From Desulfovibrio sp. (GTDB taxonomy: Bacteria > Desulfobacterota > Desulfovibrionia > Desulfovibrionales > Desulfovibrionaceae): DNA of 64,000 nucleotides. Position 1 is the first letter of the stretch; each line of letters opens with the position of its first letter. The notes below the pieces were generated by a model that made no database searches, had not been told where the DNA came from, and saw nothing but the letters and a program-made list of their open reading frames with translations. Location: positions 62,001 through 126,000 of the forward strand of contig JAQYWK010000003.1 of NCBI GenBank assembly GCA_030145055.1, given 5' to 3'. Made by a program: the position numbers and the translations under genes. Below are positions 34,235 to 42,779 of the stretch, in pieces.

Positions 34235-35644
34235 TCACTCTTTTATTCTCGTTGTTAACAAAGATAACATTTCGTCAAAAACTTGGTCCCAATTACCTGG
34301 ATTTTGCTGTCGAAATAGTGTCATGGAGGGATACCAAGGAGAATCAGAACGCCCTCTCATCCACCGCCAGTCCGGATTATATGGTAACGCAACAAAAACC
34401 GGAATTCCAAGCGCTCCGGCAAGATGAGCTACCGAAGTATCAACCGTTATAATAAGGTCCAGTTGCTGCATGACCTTAGCAGTATCCGCAAAGTCACTAC
34501 AGCCCGAAGCTAAATCCCGCACCAAAAAGCCACACGCGGATTCATCCCGTTGAATAGAAGGCGCTCCTTTCTGCAACGAATAAAGCATCACCCCGGGGAG
34601 GCGCGAAAAAACAAAGAAATTCTCAACGCTTACAGAACGGTTGCGGTCATTTTTATGAGTGGGTTTTCCGGCCCAGACAATTCCCACTTTATACTTAATT
34701 CCGGGCGGTACATGCAGCGGGAAACCGGCATCAGCAGGGGGAATAATGTAAGGACAATCTGAGGGAATGGTGCTGATTTCGTGCTTAAAAATACGAGGCA
34801 AACTCAGCAGTGGAGCCTGGACATCAAACACAGGAAGTTTATCTCCGGCACTTACAATCTTATCAAGACCGTCTAGCCCCTTCAAAAGCGAAGTAAGCTC
34901 GGCCTGACACTCTAAAATAACCTTCCCCCCAACCTTTGCAACTTCAGCAACGTACCTGCACAAATGTAATGTATCGCCAAATCCCTGTTCACTATATAGT
35001 AAGATATGTTTCCCGTTTAACGGAGATCCGTCCCATAACGGTTGCTTGAAATGACGTACCTTTATTTCATCACGATGCCAGCGGTATTCATAACCTTCGA
35101 AACCATGAATAAAATCCCCCTTCGAAAGCAATGCCAAAGCTTTATCCCAATTAATACGAACATCCCCGGGCTTTGCTTTCAAACAAAAATCGAAAAGTTT
35201 GATGGACTCATCAAGCTTGCCTAAATCCTGCAAAACAAGCGCGAGATTGTAATAGGCGTCAATAAATCCTTTGTCTATCTTGAAAGCCTTGCGATGACAG
35301 TAGGCAGCTTCCTTAAGTTCGCCCAGATGACGTAAAACATTGCCTAAATTAGTCCAGCATCCCGGCGACTCAGGATCAATAGCCAGTGCCCTTCGATAAC
35401 ACTCTTCGGATGCCTTAATTTTGCCCTGAGAGCGCAATAAAACCCCGACATTTGACAAAATAACGGGCTCATCCGGAGCATAGGAAAGTGCCATGGCATA
35501 AAAATTAAGAGCCTCCTCATAATTTCCAGTGGAGTGATTCCTAACGCCCTCTTCAAAAGATCTGCGTCCGTTGTCCGGTAGATTTGCAAGCCAGTCGGAT
35601 TTGGTTGAATCCCCGTTTGAAATATCCTGCGTATTACTTTTCAT
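34235..35644 (-). CDS. TPR protein with a glycosyltransferase family 9-like domain
   Basis: A 469-aa protein. Residues about 25-170 hold at least four tetratricopeptide repeats (SNVGVLLRSQGKIKASEECYRRALAIDPES-type units). Residues about 190-465 resemble heptosyltransferase-type (GT9/GT-B) enzymes: LLYSEQGFGDTLHLCRYV, VGIVWAGKPTHKND and IITVDTSVAHLAGALGIPV. It could transfer a sugar to a protein held by the repeats. Its ATG overlaps the HlyD stop by 4 nt (ATGA), so it belongs to the secretion operon and may modify the exported protein. Confidence 0.88.
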   Translation of the reverse strand: MKSNTQDISNGDSTKSDWLANLPDNGRRSFEEGVRNHSTGNYEEALNFYAMALSYAPDEPVILSNVGVLLRSQGKIKASEECYRRALAIDPESPGCWTNLGNVLRHLGELKEAAYCHRKAFKIDKGFIDAYYNLALVLQDLGKLDESIKLFDFCLKAKPGDVRINWDKALALLSKGDFIHGFEGYEYRWHRDEIKVRHFKQPLWDGSPLNGKHILLYSEQGFGDTLHLCRYVAEVAKVGGKVILECQAELTSLLKGLDGLDKIVSAGDKLPVFDVQAPLLSLPRIFKHEISTIPSDCPYIIPPADAGFPLHVPPGIKYKVGIVWAGKPTHKNDRNRSVSVENFFVFSRLPGVMLYSLQKGAPSIQRDESACGFLVRDLASGCSDFADTAKVMQQLDLIITVDTSVAHLAGALGIPVFVALPYNPDWRWMRGRSDSPWYPSMTLFRQQNPGNWDQVFDEMLSLLTTRIKE

Positions 35645-36936
35645 CGCTCTCTCATGGCGTAACTCATTGATCCCATGAACGGCTCCAGAATATATTCAAG
35701 AACCGTGCGTGTCCCAATATGAATTCCCGCAATAACCTGAATTCCCGGAAATAACCTGTAATAATTACCATCATGCTCAAAAAAGTCTTTATCTGTTACG
35801 ATACGGACTCTGTAATATGTCCCACCCCGCTTAGTGGTATCGGCATCAGGGCTGATATTTACGACTTTCCCGTCCAGATTCCCAAAGCGGGCAGCATCAC
35901 GGGAAGCAAGTTTAACAACTGCTTTCTGTCCACTTTTAACATACCCGATATCGCTAATAGGCAAACGAGCTTCAATGACGAGCTTATCACCAGCAGGAAC
36001 AATATCCATAATAGTCATTCCCGGCCTAACAACTTCGCCAGCACTCATGGCATATAGAGTTTTGATAACACCATCCACAGGAGATCTGATGACAGTTCGG
36101 TTCAAATTGTCCTGAAACTTTCTTATGCGCTGAGAAAATTCCTCAAGCTCACGCCTATCTTCCTGCAACTCTTCTCTGACCGAGGCATAATATGAGTTCG
36201 AAATCTCTTTGATATCGGCCTGCGCCTGTATAAGTGCCGAACGGGCTTTTGCCTTCTTGGCGACGTCTTCATCAATGGTACTTTTCAGCTTTGACTCTTC
36301 TTTTAGAAAACCTAAATGCTTGTAGCGTGAGGTAAGTCCCTCTTCCAGCAATCCACCACTTATAGCAATCTGTTCGCGCAAAAGTCTCAGGCTGTTTATA
36401 GCGTTACGCTGGCGGGAAGAAATCTGCTTAATATCCTGTTCGCGCTGAATAATTTTTTCTTTTTCAGATTCTAAATCATTTCTAAGGCGATCTTTTCTGG
36501 TTTGGAACAGCTTAAGAGACCTTTCAACAATCATAGGAAATTCATCATAAATATCCTTAGGATATGCAGGAGCCTTTAGCCCCTTATCTTCTGCTTCAAG
36601 CCTCGCTATATTCACACGCAATGATTTTACGCGAACATCAAGTTCTTCAACGCTGGAATCACTAGAGGTATCTTCAAGAACAAGTAGTTCCTGCCCCTTG
36701 GCGACCGTTTCTCCTTCACGAGCGCTAATCTTTAATATGATGCCACCTTCAAGATGCTGAATCAGTTTTAGCCTTGAGCTGGGTATAACTTCCCCTTCGG
36801 CCTGACTGACAATATCAAGCTCAAAAAAGCAAGCCCAACCAAAAAATCCCAGACACATGGCCACACATAAAAAAAGGAAATAATGACTTGCGGCTGTAAC
36901 TTCGCCAGAAATATGAAGAGCTTCTTTATTTATCAT
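35641..36936 (-). CDS. HlyD-family periplasmic adaptor of a type I secretion system
   Basis: A 431-aa adaptor with one N-terminal membrane helix (HYFLFLCVAMCLGFFGWACFF), a lipoyl-like half (GEVIPSSRLKLIQHLEGGII), a long coiled coil (about 85-290) and the C-terminal beta-barrel region (FPGIQVIAGIHIGTRTVLEYILEPF). It bridges the inner-membrane ABC exporter and TolC. The start at 36936 overlaps the upstream stop as ATGA with GAGGA 6 nt before it; the track start (GTG, five codons earlier) is less likely. Confidence 0.93.
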   Translation of the reverse strand: MINKEALHISGEVTAASHYFLFLCVAMCLGFFGWACFFELDIVSQAEGEVIPSSRLKLIQHLEGGIILKISAREGETVAKGQELLVLEDTSSDSSVEELDVRVKSLRVNIARLEAEDKGLKAPAYPKDIYDEFPMIVERSLKLFQTRKDRLRNDLESEKEKIIQREQDIKQISSRQRNAINSLRLLREQIAISGGLLEEGLTSRYKHLGFLKEESKLKSTIDEDVAKKAKARSALIQAQADIKEISNSYYASVREELQEDRRELEEFSQRIRKFQDNLNRTVIRSPVDGVIKTLYAMSAGEVVRPGMTIMDIVPAGDKLVIEARLPISDIGYVKSGQKAVVKLASRDAARFGNLDGKVVNISPDADTTKRGGTYYRVRIVTDKDFFEHDGNYYRLFPGIQVIAGIHIGTRTVLEYILEPFMGSMSYAMRER

Positions 36937-38663
36937 TTCACGTCCTCGCACCCGTCATCACAGCGACTCTCCTTCGGCGGATTGTTATTGTCATTTGCTT
37001 GTTCACCACGTTCTTTGGCAGGATAAAGCACCAAAGGCACAGGCTTTGTGCTCAGATCAATCAGCACGTTAGACCGCTCTGCTAGGCGTACATCCTGAGT
37101 AACAATAATTAGAGTCTTCTTGGCCTTAACAATGCTCTGAATGACCATATCCATAATCCGTAACCCTTCCGGGTCGAACCCTTCTGTCGGTTCGTCGAGC
37201 ACACACACAGCACCCTGAACGGCCAATGCACGGGCAAGAGCAAGCCTCCTCCGAACACCAACAGCAAGTTCAGCCCCACCATTAATAACCGGAGCTTCAA
37301 GCCCATTCACACTAGTATCAAGATATCTTTTCAAACCAGCAGCTTCGACAATTCTTGCAACTCTTTCGTCATCTATATCAGAGCAATTCAAACAAATATT
37401 TTCTCGTATTGTGGCATTTAAAAATCTGGGTTCCTGCGGCAGGTACATAATCTGCCCTCGCCACCACGGAGCAGCCACTTGGCGAAGATCAACCCCTTCG
37501 ACGAGTATCTGTCCCCTACCGGGATCAATCAATCCGAGTAACAGACGGACTAGGGTCGTTTTACCAGAACCATTGTGCCCCGTAATAACTACGATATCAC
37601 CGGATTTAATATCTGCGCTAAGTCTTTCAAAAAGAGGTCCGGTAGATCCGGGGTAAGCAAAACCAAGATCTTTAATCTCAATACTGCCGCTGTATTTTTT
37701 CAAAACAGTTCCCGTCACAGATTCCAGAGGCTGACTCATGAATTCCTGCAAAGACCCCATCATAGATGATGCCTCTTCAATCATATTTCGTGACTTCATA
37801 AATGAAGCGGAGACAGAAAGAGCCTTACCAGAAAGAATGGATGCGCCGATAAGTCCTCCCATACTGAGAGTTCCATCCACAACCTCGCGCGCGCCGACAG
37901 CATAGACGAGCACCCTGAGAAGCATTCCCAAGGTCTGCAAGACAGCCTGCGCCCGTGTCCCGCTCTGCACCATGTCACGCTTGATAGTTTGAAGTTTTTC
38001 TACCTGACTATCCAGAACATTAGAAAGGAAACCCAGGCCACCGAAAGCTCTGACAGTATCCGCTCCAGAAATGGCATTGGATAAATAGCCCCGATGCGAA
38101 ATAGATTCATTTCGCATGGAATCCATTAGTTTTTTACCTCGGCGCATGCTCAGCCAGCCAGCAAGAAGAGTACACGCAACAGCCAAAAGCGTTATCAATG
38201 CGATAGCCGGGCTAAGGAAAAACACAGCCCCGACAAAAAGAATAAAGAACGGCATATCAAGCACAGAACATATAACCGAAGCATCATAACCGGATTGGAC
38301 AACCTGTATACCACTCATCAGTTCATGGATTCTGGCAGGAGAAATGCGGCCCAAAGTATTCATTTTGGCGCGGGAAAGACAGGTTAAAACTGCGGTAGCA
38401 AGCGCTTTGTCAGGTCCGACATTAACAGCTGAAGCGAGACGAACGCGAACAACAGTAAAACCATGACTGAGAAATCCGGCTATAAGCATTCCAACCGTGA
38501 GCGTAATAAGAGTTCCATCAAAGCCGTATCCGACATAGCGGTTAAGAACCTGTATGACAAAAATAGGAGAGGCAAGAGAAAGGATATTAATAAAAAACGA
38601 AGCAAGAGATATCTCAAATGCAAGAAATGGAACCAAAGATAATCTGCGCAACAACTCTCTCAT
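36933..38663 (-). CDS. Type I secretion ABC transporter (permease-ATPase) with degenerate signature
   Basis: A 576-aa half-transporter: six membrane helices (residues 1-300) and an ATPase domain (about 330-560). Walker A (GHNGSGKTT) and Walker B (VCVLDEPTEGFD) are intact. The signature that should read LSGGQ is LAVGV (AELAVGVRRRLALARAL), and the H-loop histidine is Gln (IVTQDVRL). There is no N-terminal C39 peptidase, so any substrate would carry a C-terminal signal. GAGGA lies 7 nt before the ATG. The extreme C-terminus is hydrophilic and Asp/Cys-rich. Confidence 0.92.
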   Translation of the reverse strand: MRELLRRLSLVPFLAFEISLASFFINILSLASPIFVIQVLNRYVGYGFDGTLITLTVGMLIAGFLSHGFTVVRVRLASAVNVGPDKALATAVLTCLSRAKMNTLGRISPARIHELMSGIQVVQSGYDASVICSVLDMPFFILFVGAVFFLSPAIALITLLAVACTLLAGWLSMRRGKKLMDSMRNESISHRGYLSNAISGADTVRAFGGLGFLSNVLDSQVEKLQTIKRDMVQSGTRAQAVLQTLGMLLRVLVYAVGAREVVDGTLSMGGLIGASILSGKALSVSASFMKSRNMIEEASSMMGSLQEFMSQPLESVTGTVLKKYSGSIEIKDLGFAYPGSTGPLFERLSADIKSGDIVVITGHNGSGKTTLVRLLLGLIDPGRGQILVEGVDLRQVAAPWWRGQIMYLPQEPRFLNATIRENICLNCSDIDDERVARIVEAAGLKRYLDTSVNGLEAPVINGGAELAVGVRRRLALARALAVQGAVCVLDEPTEGFDPEGLRIMDMVIQSIVKAKKTLIIVTQDVRLAERSNVLIDLSTKPVPLVLYPAKERGEQANDNNNPPKESRCDDGCEDVK

Positions 38664-38712
38664 CAGTTGATCCTCAGTTAATGTTGCCGAAGTTATCTAC
38701 CCATAAAACAAG

Positions 38713-38745
38713 AAAATTCCATGGGCTAAACGCGCATGGAATTTT
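38713..38745 (-). terminator. Hairpin terminator after tolC
   Basis: AAAATTCCATG pairs with CATGGAATTTT (11 bp); on the minus strand it runs on as CTTGTTTTA. It lies between tolC and the ABC exporter gene, so tolC may be partly uncoupled from the downstream operon. Confidence 0.65.
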
Positions 38746-38777
38746 CTTTGCCGGATACCCGCCAAAGGGGAAACAGC

Positions 38778-40130
38778 CTACTTAAAGACCTCAAGGTTTA
38801 TCAGACCCATCTGATAAAGCAGTCTGTAAGCAAAAATTATATTGTCAATGTCCGAAGTAACGCTTGCGCTTGTAGCGGTACTATAGTCACGCTCACCAAC
38901 CAGAATATCGAGAAGCTCAACCTGTTCTCCGGTCGCTCTCTTTTTCTTGATCAATTCGAGAAACTCGGCAGTGATATTCGCCTGAGTTCTATACAGCTCC
39001 GCATTTTTACGAAGCGTCATGAGCTCAAGCCATGCATTTCTTACATTCTCTTCAACAGTACGTCTAACATCAAGAGTCTGCTTGCGGATCTCGCGCAGAT
39101 TAGCTTTTGCAGACTGAGCACCCTGATATTCACTAAGACCGGTAAAACCGGTGTAGCTCATTTGCAAAGTAGCTTTATTTTCCATTCTTACGCCACTTGC
39201 ACCCTGATCCTGTTCTCTTCTTTTGCCACCAAGAACAAATTCAAATTTCGGGAACAGAGTCGCTTCCTGAATATCGACTTCGCTATTAGATCTTTCTTTT
39301 ACGTATCTAAGCTGAATGAGCATCGGGTTCTGTTCATGCGCCAGCGTAATCGCATCATCAAGAGATGCTGGCATATATGTGGAAGGGATATCTACAGGAA
39401 CCATTTTATCTATTTCGTCAACAGTAACTGCATATCCATACACAGATTTATAACGGTTGCGAGCCATCTGCAATTGACGCTCGACTGTAACTCTGTAGGA
39501 CATTGCCCCTGCAAGCTGAGCTTTAATCTGAAGTTCTTTATAAGAAAGACCTGCTCCCCGCTGAACGAGAATCTCTTCCATTCCGGAAAGGCGCTTCATA
39601 CTATCTTCGGACTGAATGGCGTATTTAAGCATTTCTCTTGAGCGAATAAGCCCTAAATATGCATCAACACCCTGAATAATCAGCTCCTGCTTGGTTTGAT
39701 CAAGCATAGCCTTATATTCATTCAGAACAGCCTCGGCTCTTGAAACTCCGCCGGAAGCTCCGCCGAAATCGTAGAGGAGCTGAGTTACTTCAATCTTTTC
39801 TTCGTTTCGTCCCTTATTTGTTCCACCACCCGGCTTGTCGATTTCTTCGCGTCCGCCCTCAATCGAAGCGTCTATACTAGGAGTCCAACCAGACCAGCTC
39901 TGAGAAACCAAATGTTCTGCGGATTCTACGCGAGCTTCCGCAGCTTTAATTCTATCATGAGTAGCGAGAAGATCCGTTAATATCAATGCAAGATGAGGAT
40001 TTCCATCAACCTGATCGGGATTCATTGCAGTCATTCCTTCAGACATTGCAGGCTGCGCCGCAACCTCACCGAAAGATGCTGCCAAAATTAGAACTGCCAT
40101 TAACAAGACAGGTAAGCGAATTATTTTCAC
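38778..40130 (-). CDS. tolC: TolC-family outer-membrane efflux protein
   Basis: A 450-aa outer-membrane channel with a signal peptide (cleavage near VAA), then the two-fold repeated TolC helices and strands (IEVTQLLYDFGGASGG; ATLQMSYTGFTGLSEYQGAQS). It would form the outer part of the type I secretion channel with the downstream ABC and HlyD proteins. The start is GTG 40130 with GGGAG 6 nt upstream. Confidence 0.92.
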   Translation of the reverse strand: MKIIRLPVLLMAVLILAASFGEVAAQPAMSEGMTAMNPDQVDGNPHLALILTDLLATHDRIKAAEARVESAEHLVSQSWSGWTPSIDASIEGGREEIDKPGGGTNKGRNEEKIEVTQLLYDFGGASGGVSRAEAVLNEYKAMLDQTKQELIIQGVDAYLGLIRSREMLKYAIQSEDSMKRLSGMEEILVQRGAGLSYKELQIKAQLAGAMSYRVTVERQLQMARNRYKSVYGYAVTVDEIDKMVPVDIPSTYMPASLDDAITLAHEQNPMLIQLRYVKERSNSEVDIQEATLFPKFEFVLGGKRREQDQGASGVRMENKATLQMSYTGFTGLSEYQGAQSAKANLREIRKQTLDVRRTVEENVRNAWLELMTLRKNAELYRTQANITAEFLELIKKKRATGEQVELLDILVGERDYSTATSASVTSDIDNIIFAYRLLYQMGLINLEVFK

Positions 40131-40246
40131 GCTAAACTCCCAAAAAAAATCATATATATTAAAACATTAGACAAAAAAACCACACCTTCGCCTCTCTCAT
40201 ATACATAAATACTCGAGAAAAATCCAGATGATTAACTGTCTTTTAC

Positions 40247-42673
40247 ATGTTATATAATGGCATTATCACAGAAAAAATCAATCTTTTAATTCAAATTAGC
40301 ATGCTAAAAAAAATAAAACATACTTTAAAAAAATTGTACGGATCTGACTCACTCCTCCTTTTCACAACAGGAATAGTGATCACAATCATAATTGCGGCCC
40401 TCTACGTTTTCAGGCCGCCGATACTGCAATTTGTTGATTATAAAATATATGATGAGTTCATGCGTCAAAGCCCGGTAGGCACAAAAACGAACATCCCTGT
40501 GATTGTAGATATCGACGATGAATCTCTTAATGAATTCGGACAGTGGCCGTGGCCCAGATACAGGATGGCTTTACTACTCGCCAAAATAACACAGGCCGGC
40601 GCCCTTTCAACTGGACTTGATATACTTCTTGCTGAGCCGGACAGAACATCCCCGCACGCTATTAAAAAAAGTTTGCGCAAAGAATTAGGCGTTACAATTG
40701 ATTTCAAAGGATTACCCAAAGGGTTGATGGATAACGATCAGGTTCTTGCTGATGTCCTCTCGCAAGGCAAATATGTACTTGGATTTTATTTCGACTTTAT
40801 GGATGGTGAAGAAGTCCACGCCGTAAAAACAGAATGCTTAGTAGCCCCAATATCTATTGCGCAGATTAAAACTGGCGGATCGCAATCTCTCGACAAACTA
40901 ACTTTGGACGCACAAGGGGCAATATGTCCGCTTCCAGAGTTGACCAAAGCAGCCCCGCGCTGTGGTTTTTACAACTCCATAACCGATTTTGATGGAGTGG
41001 TAAGACGCGTTCCACTGGTAATTTCATGGCAGGGAAAACAATATCCAAGCCTAGCACTGGCAACGCTTATGCGCGCTACAGGCAAAAAAAACATCATAGC
41101 AAAAACGAGCATGCACGGGTTCGAATCCATTAGGCTGGGCAAAACAGTAATCCCTGTTGATGCCAAAGGACAAATGGCTGTCCGCTATCGTGGTAAAGGG
41201 ATGCAATTTCCGTATTACAGTGCGCGAGATGTTTTGAGCGGAAAAGTTGGTGTGAAGGAGCTAAAAAACAAAATAGTTTTCATGGGGACCTCAGCGGCAG
41301 GATTGCGAGATTTACGAGTTACACCATTCGCATCCGACTATCCCGGAGTTGAAGTCCATGCCACCATTATCGACAATATTCTGACCAAAGATTTTATACT
41401 CAAACCCGACTGGGTTCCGGGACTTGAGCTTTTAATTGTCATTATCGCAGGCATTTTGACAACAATACTCCTGACTTGGACACGTACGCTTTTAATGGTT
41501 GTTCCGGTCGCGGGACTAGGCGGGGCAATCTTCTTCGGAGCACTATTCATTTTCAGAGAGCATCACACTTACCTTACTCCCATGTACGCTCTGATCACAT
41601 TGGGCCTTAATTTCACCATACTGACTCTAATCAAATTCTGGAAAGAAGAAGGACAGAAAAAATTCCTACAAGCGACATTTTCATCCTACCTTGCTCCAGA
41701 ACTTATTGACGAAATGTTTTCCAATCGCGAAATGCCCGAGCTAGGTGGTGAAGCAAGAATAATCACAGCCTATTTCACGGACATCCAAAGCTTCTCAACT
41801 TTTTCTGAAAAGCTCACAGCGACACAACTAGTCGAACTGCTAAACGAATATCTATCTGTAATGACCGACATTTTAATTGATGAAAAAGGTACCCTCGATA
41901 AATATGAAGGGGACGCTATCATAGCCTTTTTCGGAGCGCCAATGGATGTGCCGGACAATGCTCTGCGCGGATGCCGAGTAGCTGTTGCCATGCAAAATGC
42001 GAACAACATGCTTAGGGACAAATGGGCCAAAGAAAAAGTACTGCCCGGTGCACCAAATAGAAACACCAAAGGATTCCCCGAAGAGCAATGGGCGCCAGAT
42101 GAAAAATGGCCGAAAGTAGTTCACAATATGCGTACGAGAATCGGCGTAAATACGGGCGAAATAGTAGTAGGAAACATGGGTAGTGCCATGCGAATGAACT
42201 ACACAATGATGGGTGACGCTGTTAACCTTGCGGCTAGATTAGAAGAAGGCGCAAAGCAGTTCGGAATATTCAACGCGGTCAGTCATTTCACACTAGAAAT
42301 GGATGCCGAAGATGAAGAGGGAAATCCCTGCAAAGTAATGGATCTGGTAGAAGCAAGGTTGATCGATAACATTCAGGTGGTAGGTAAAAATGAGGCTGTC
42401 AGAATCTACGAACTTGTAGCCATGAAAGGCGGCCTGACCAACGAAGAAAAAATCCTTTTTGACCTGTTCAATAAGGCCCGCGAACACTACGTTAATACCG
42501 AGTGGGATAAGGCCATAGAGCTATATAAAGAAGCCCAAAAGCACGAGCGTTTCACCGATACAAAAGTTACGCCGTCCGAAGTTTTCCGCTTAAGAGCCGA
42601 AGAACATAAGAAGAATCCGCCTGTACCAGTTGGTGAGGAATGGGATGGGGTTTATCGGATGACTAAGAAGTAA
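40247..42673 (+). CDS. CHASE2-domain class III adenylate cyclase
   Basis: An 808-aa membrane enzyme predicted to make cAMP. After one helix (about 37-57) comes a periplasmic CHASE2 sensor (PVIVDIDDESLNEFGQWPWPR ... GVEVHATIIDNIL), then three helices (about 385-465) and the cyclase domain (about 505-705). Both metal aspartates are present (YFTDIQSFSTF and YEGDAIIAFFG), as is NYTMMGDAVNLAARL. A short TPR-like tail follows. The start is uncertain: neither ATG 40247 nor ATG 40301 (MLKKIKH) has a clear ribosome site. It could feed cAMP to Crp-type regulators. Confidence 0.9.
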   Translation: MLYNGIITEKINLLIQISMLKKIKHTLKKLYGSDSLLLFTTGIVITIIIAALYVFRPPILQFVDYKIYDEFMRQSPVGTKTNIPVIVDIDDESLNEFGQWPWPRYRMALLLAKITQAGALSTGLDILLAEPDRTSPHAIKKSLRKELGVTIDFKGLPKGLMDNDQVLADVLSQGKYVLGFYFDFMDGEEVHAVKTECLVAPISIAQIKTGGSQSLDKLTLDAQGAICPLPELTKAAPRCGFYNSITDFDGVVRRVPLVISWQGKQYPSLALATLMRATGKKNIIAKTSMHGFESIRLGKTVIPVDAKGQMAVRYRGKGMQFPYYSARDVLSGKVGVKELKNKIVFMGTSAAGLRDLRVTPFASDYPGVEVHATIIDNILTKDFILKPDWVPGLELLIVIIAGILTTILLTWTRTLLMVVPVAGLGGAIFFGALFIFREHHTYLTPMYALITLGLNFTILTLIKFWKEEGQKKFLQATFSSYLAPELIDEMFSNREMPELGGEARIITAYFTDIQSFSTFSEKLTATQLVELLNEYLSVMTDILIDEKGTLDKYEGDAIIAFFGAPMDVPDNALRGCRVAVAMQNANNMLRDKWAKEKVLPGAPNRNTKGFPEEQWAPDEKWPKVVHNMRTRIGVNTGEIVVGNMGSAMRMNYTMMGDAVNLAARLEEGAKQFGIFNAVSHFTLEMDAEDEEGNPCKVMDLVEARLIDNIQVVGKNEAVRIYELVAMKGGLTNEEKILFDLFNKAREHYVNTEWDKAIELYKEAQKHERFTDTKVTPSEVFRLRAEEHKKNPPVPVGEEWDGVYRMTKK

Positions 42674-42701
42674 ACATATAGATACAGAACTACTAACAAA
42701 T

Positions 42702-42746
42702 AAAGCTCCGCACTCTCTTCAAAAGAAAGTGCGGAGCTTTTTAATT
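42702..42746. terminator. Bidirectional terminator between cyclase and cysteine synthase genes
   Basis: AAAGCTCCGCACT pairs with AGTGCGGAGCTTT (13 bp, inner pairs extend it), followed by TTAATTTT on the plus strand and by T on the minus strand. Confidence 0.9.
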
Positions 42747-42779
42747 TTGCGAAAAGTTTTGGGAGTCTCTTATCTTACA

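Noticed and set aside
38736-39641. 301-aa plus-strand ORF
   Set aside because: It is antisense to tolC, has no ribosome site or family features, and its composition is that of a shadow frame.
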